This document shows, piece after piece, positions 12,621 to 13,136 of a stretch of DNA of 13,136 bases (the stretch's first letter is position 1; every line of letters starts with the position of its first letter). Source of the stretch: an uncultured Bacillota bacterium (lineage in GTDB: Bacteria > Bacillota > Clostridia > Christensenellales > UBA1242); contig URAC01000023.1 in the NCBI GenBank assembly GCA_900545735.1, forward strand, positions 1 through 13,136. The letters run 5' to 3'. The notes beneath the pieces were generated by a model that saw only the letters and a list, made by a program, of their open reading frames with translations, did no database searches and was not told the origin of the DNA. The position numbers were made by a program, and so were the translations under genes.

Positions 12621-13088
12621 TTAATTAAACTTGTTAATTAATTCTTCCAAACAAGCATCAATATTATTTATATCACAATTTATCACTATATCACAATTTT
12701 TTTTCAAAAATTTATCTTCTTCATTAAAAGTCAGTTCATTTAGAACTATTTCCGTTTCAAATTCTGGCTTTAAAAGTTGATTTACATCTTTTAAATTTGA
12801 CTTGTTAAACGATGCATAGACTTTTATGTTATCAGAAGATATGGATTTTAAGTTAGCAATAAAAGTGTCTATTTTTATAGACATCACCGTTTTTTCATAA
12901 TCATTTAGACTTTTAATAACTTTCTTTTCCTGTTCGTCAAGATATTTTGCTCCACAAACTTCGTTCATCTTAATCCTGTCCATCAAAGTGTAGTCCAGCA
13001 AATTATCTACATCTAAATAATAAAAATTCAATTTCTCCGCTAAACGAGAAGAAATAAAACGAACGAATTCGTTAGACAGCCCTACAAC
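12621..13088 (-). CDS. Shikimate-kinase-fold protein lacking Walker A, N-terminally truncated by contig end
   Basis: About 155 genomic residues. Alignment with AroK-type kinases works along the length: VVGLSNEFVRFISSRLAEKL against the P-loop helix, FYYLDVDNLLDYTLMDRIKMNEVCGAKYLDEQEKKVI against FIDLDEEIEKRTGMSIAEIF..GE..FR..E, and CDIVINCDINNIDACLEELI against the closing ADLVVDT...EE(V/I)...I. The Walker A position GxxGxGKS reads GLSNEFVR, with Val for the nucleotide-binding Lys and Arg for Ser, and the usual ATGGG is VMSIK. It is therefore probably a non-catalytic relative. It lies 18 bp upstream of tkt, whose product erythrose 4-phosphate feeds the shikimate pathway. The apparent start at 13103 with N-terminus MYKRQ is translated adapter; the real start is off the contig. 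Confidence 0.65.
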   Translation of the reverse strand, partial: VVGLSNEFVRFISSRLAEKLNFYYLDVDNLLDYTLMDRIKMNEVCGAKYLDEQEKKVIKSLNDYEKTVMSIKIDTFIANLKSISSDNIKVYASFNKSNLKDVNQLLKPEFETEIVLNELTFNEEDKFLKKNCDIVINCDINNIDACLEELINKFN

Positions 13089-13136
13089 CTGTCTCTTATA
13101 CACATCTGACGCTGCCGACGATAAGGCTCGTGTAGA
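13089..13136. other. Nextera Read 1 adapter, i5 index and P5 start at right contig end (artifact)
   Basis: 13089-13121 is the reverse complement of the 33-base Nextera Read 1 adapter. Next come TAAGGCTC (13122-13129), the reverse complement of index GAGCCTTA, and GTGTAGA, the start of the reverse complement of the P5 primer. This is library sequence. Confidence 0.98.

Noticed and set aside
36..13088. Alternative genetic code, considered because nearly all stops are TAA
   Set aside because: ligA ends with TGA and rpmE with TAG at the expected family C-termini, and conserved proteins need no internal TGA or TAG, so the standard bacterial code applies.
13089..13103. GTG start and MYKRQ N-terminus for the gene ending at 12621
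   Set aside because: These codons are the reverse-complemented Nextera mosaic end. The genomic part of the gene begins at 13088 and its true start is missing.

Overview
The window is a complete short contig of low-GC bacterial DNA, not a slice of a longer sequence. Both ends carry Illumina Nextera adapter (3-35 and 13089-13136), so the genomic part runs from about 36 to 13088. AT-rich codon use, TAA-dominated stops with some TGA and TAG (standard bacterial code), strong AGGAGG-type ribosome binding sites, zinc-type L31 and small XRE repressors ending in a 'FKVS-DYL-G' tail point to an uncultured Bacillota lineage, probably clostridial. I see no rRNA, tRNA, CRISPR array, transposase or IS element, and no gene-free stretch longer than about 200 bases.

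Left part (36-7685): an ArsR-type regulator on the + strand converges on a long minus-strand housekeeping series. Read in its own direction, this is rpsO (S15), pnp (PNPase), rpmE (L31), a terminator and a 194-bp control region, then ligA (NAD+ DNA ligase), secD and secF. rpsO has its own promoter and a structured leader, and a terminator whose stem contains its stop codon. secD has a strong promoter overlapping the ligA stop codon. SecD and SecF are divergent: the membrane acidic residues used for proton coupling in known SecDF proteins are missing from both.

Middle (7750-9385): a + strand pair made of an unrecognised 378-aa protein and an overlapping 126-aa protein resembling DUF1828, followed by three consecutive hairpins.

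Regulatory cluster (9421-10602): a minus-strand SAP/Rho-N-like small DNA-binding protein diverges from three consecutive XRE repressor genes. A palindrome, TTGCATCA-N2-TGATGCAA, occurs twice in the divergent promoter region and once after the first repressor gene. One copy exactly fills the spacer between consensus -35 and -10 boxes. A related palindrome with the same outer arms (TTGCAT-N6-ATGCAA) lies upstream of ligA, about 5 kb away. Several of these genes (ligA, the SAP-like gene, the first XRE gene) have a -10 box directly upstream of the start codon and no Shine-Dalgarno, suggesting leaderless transcripts.

Right end (10606-13088): transketolase (GTG start) preceded by a truncated shikimate-kinase-fold protein that has lost its Walker A lysine, apparently a pseudokinase in one operon with tkt.
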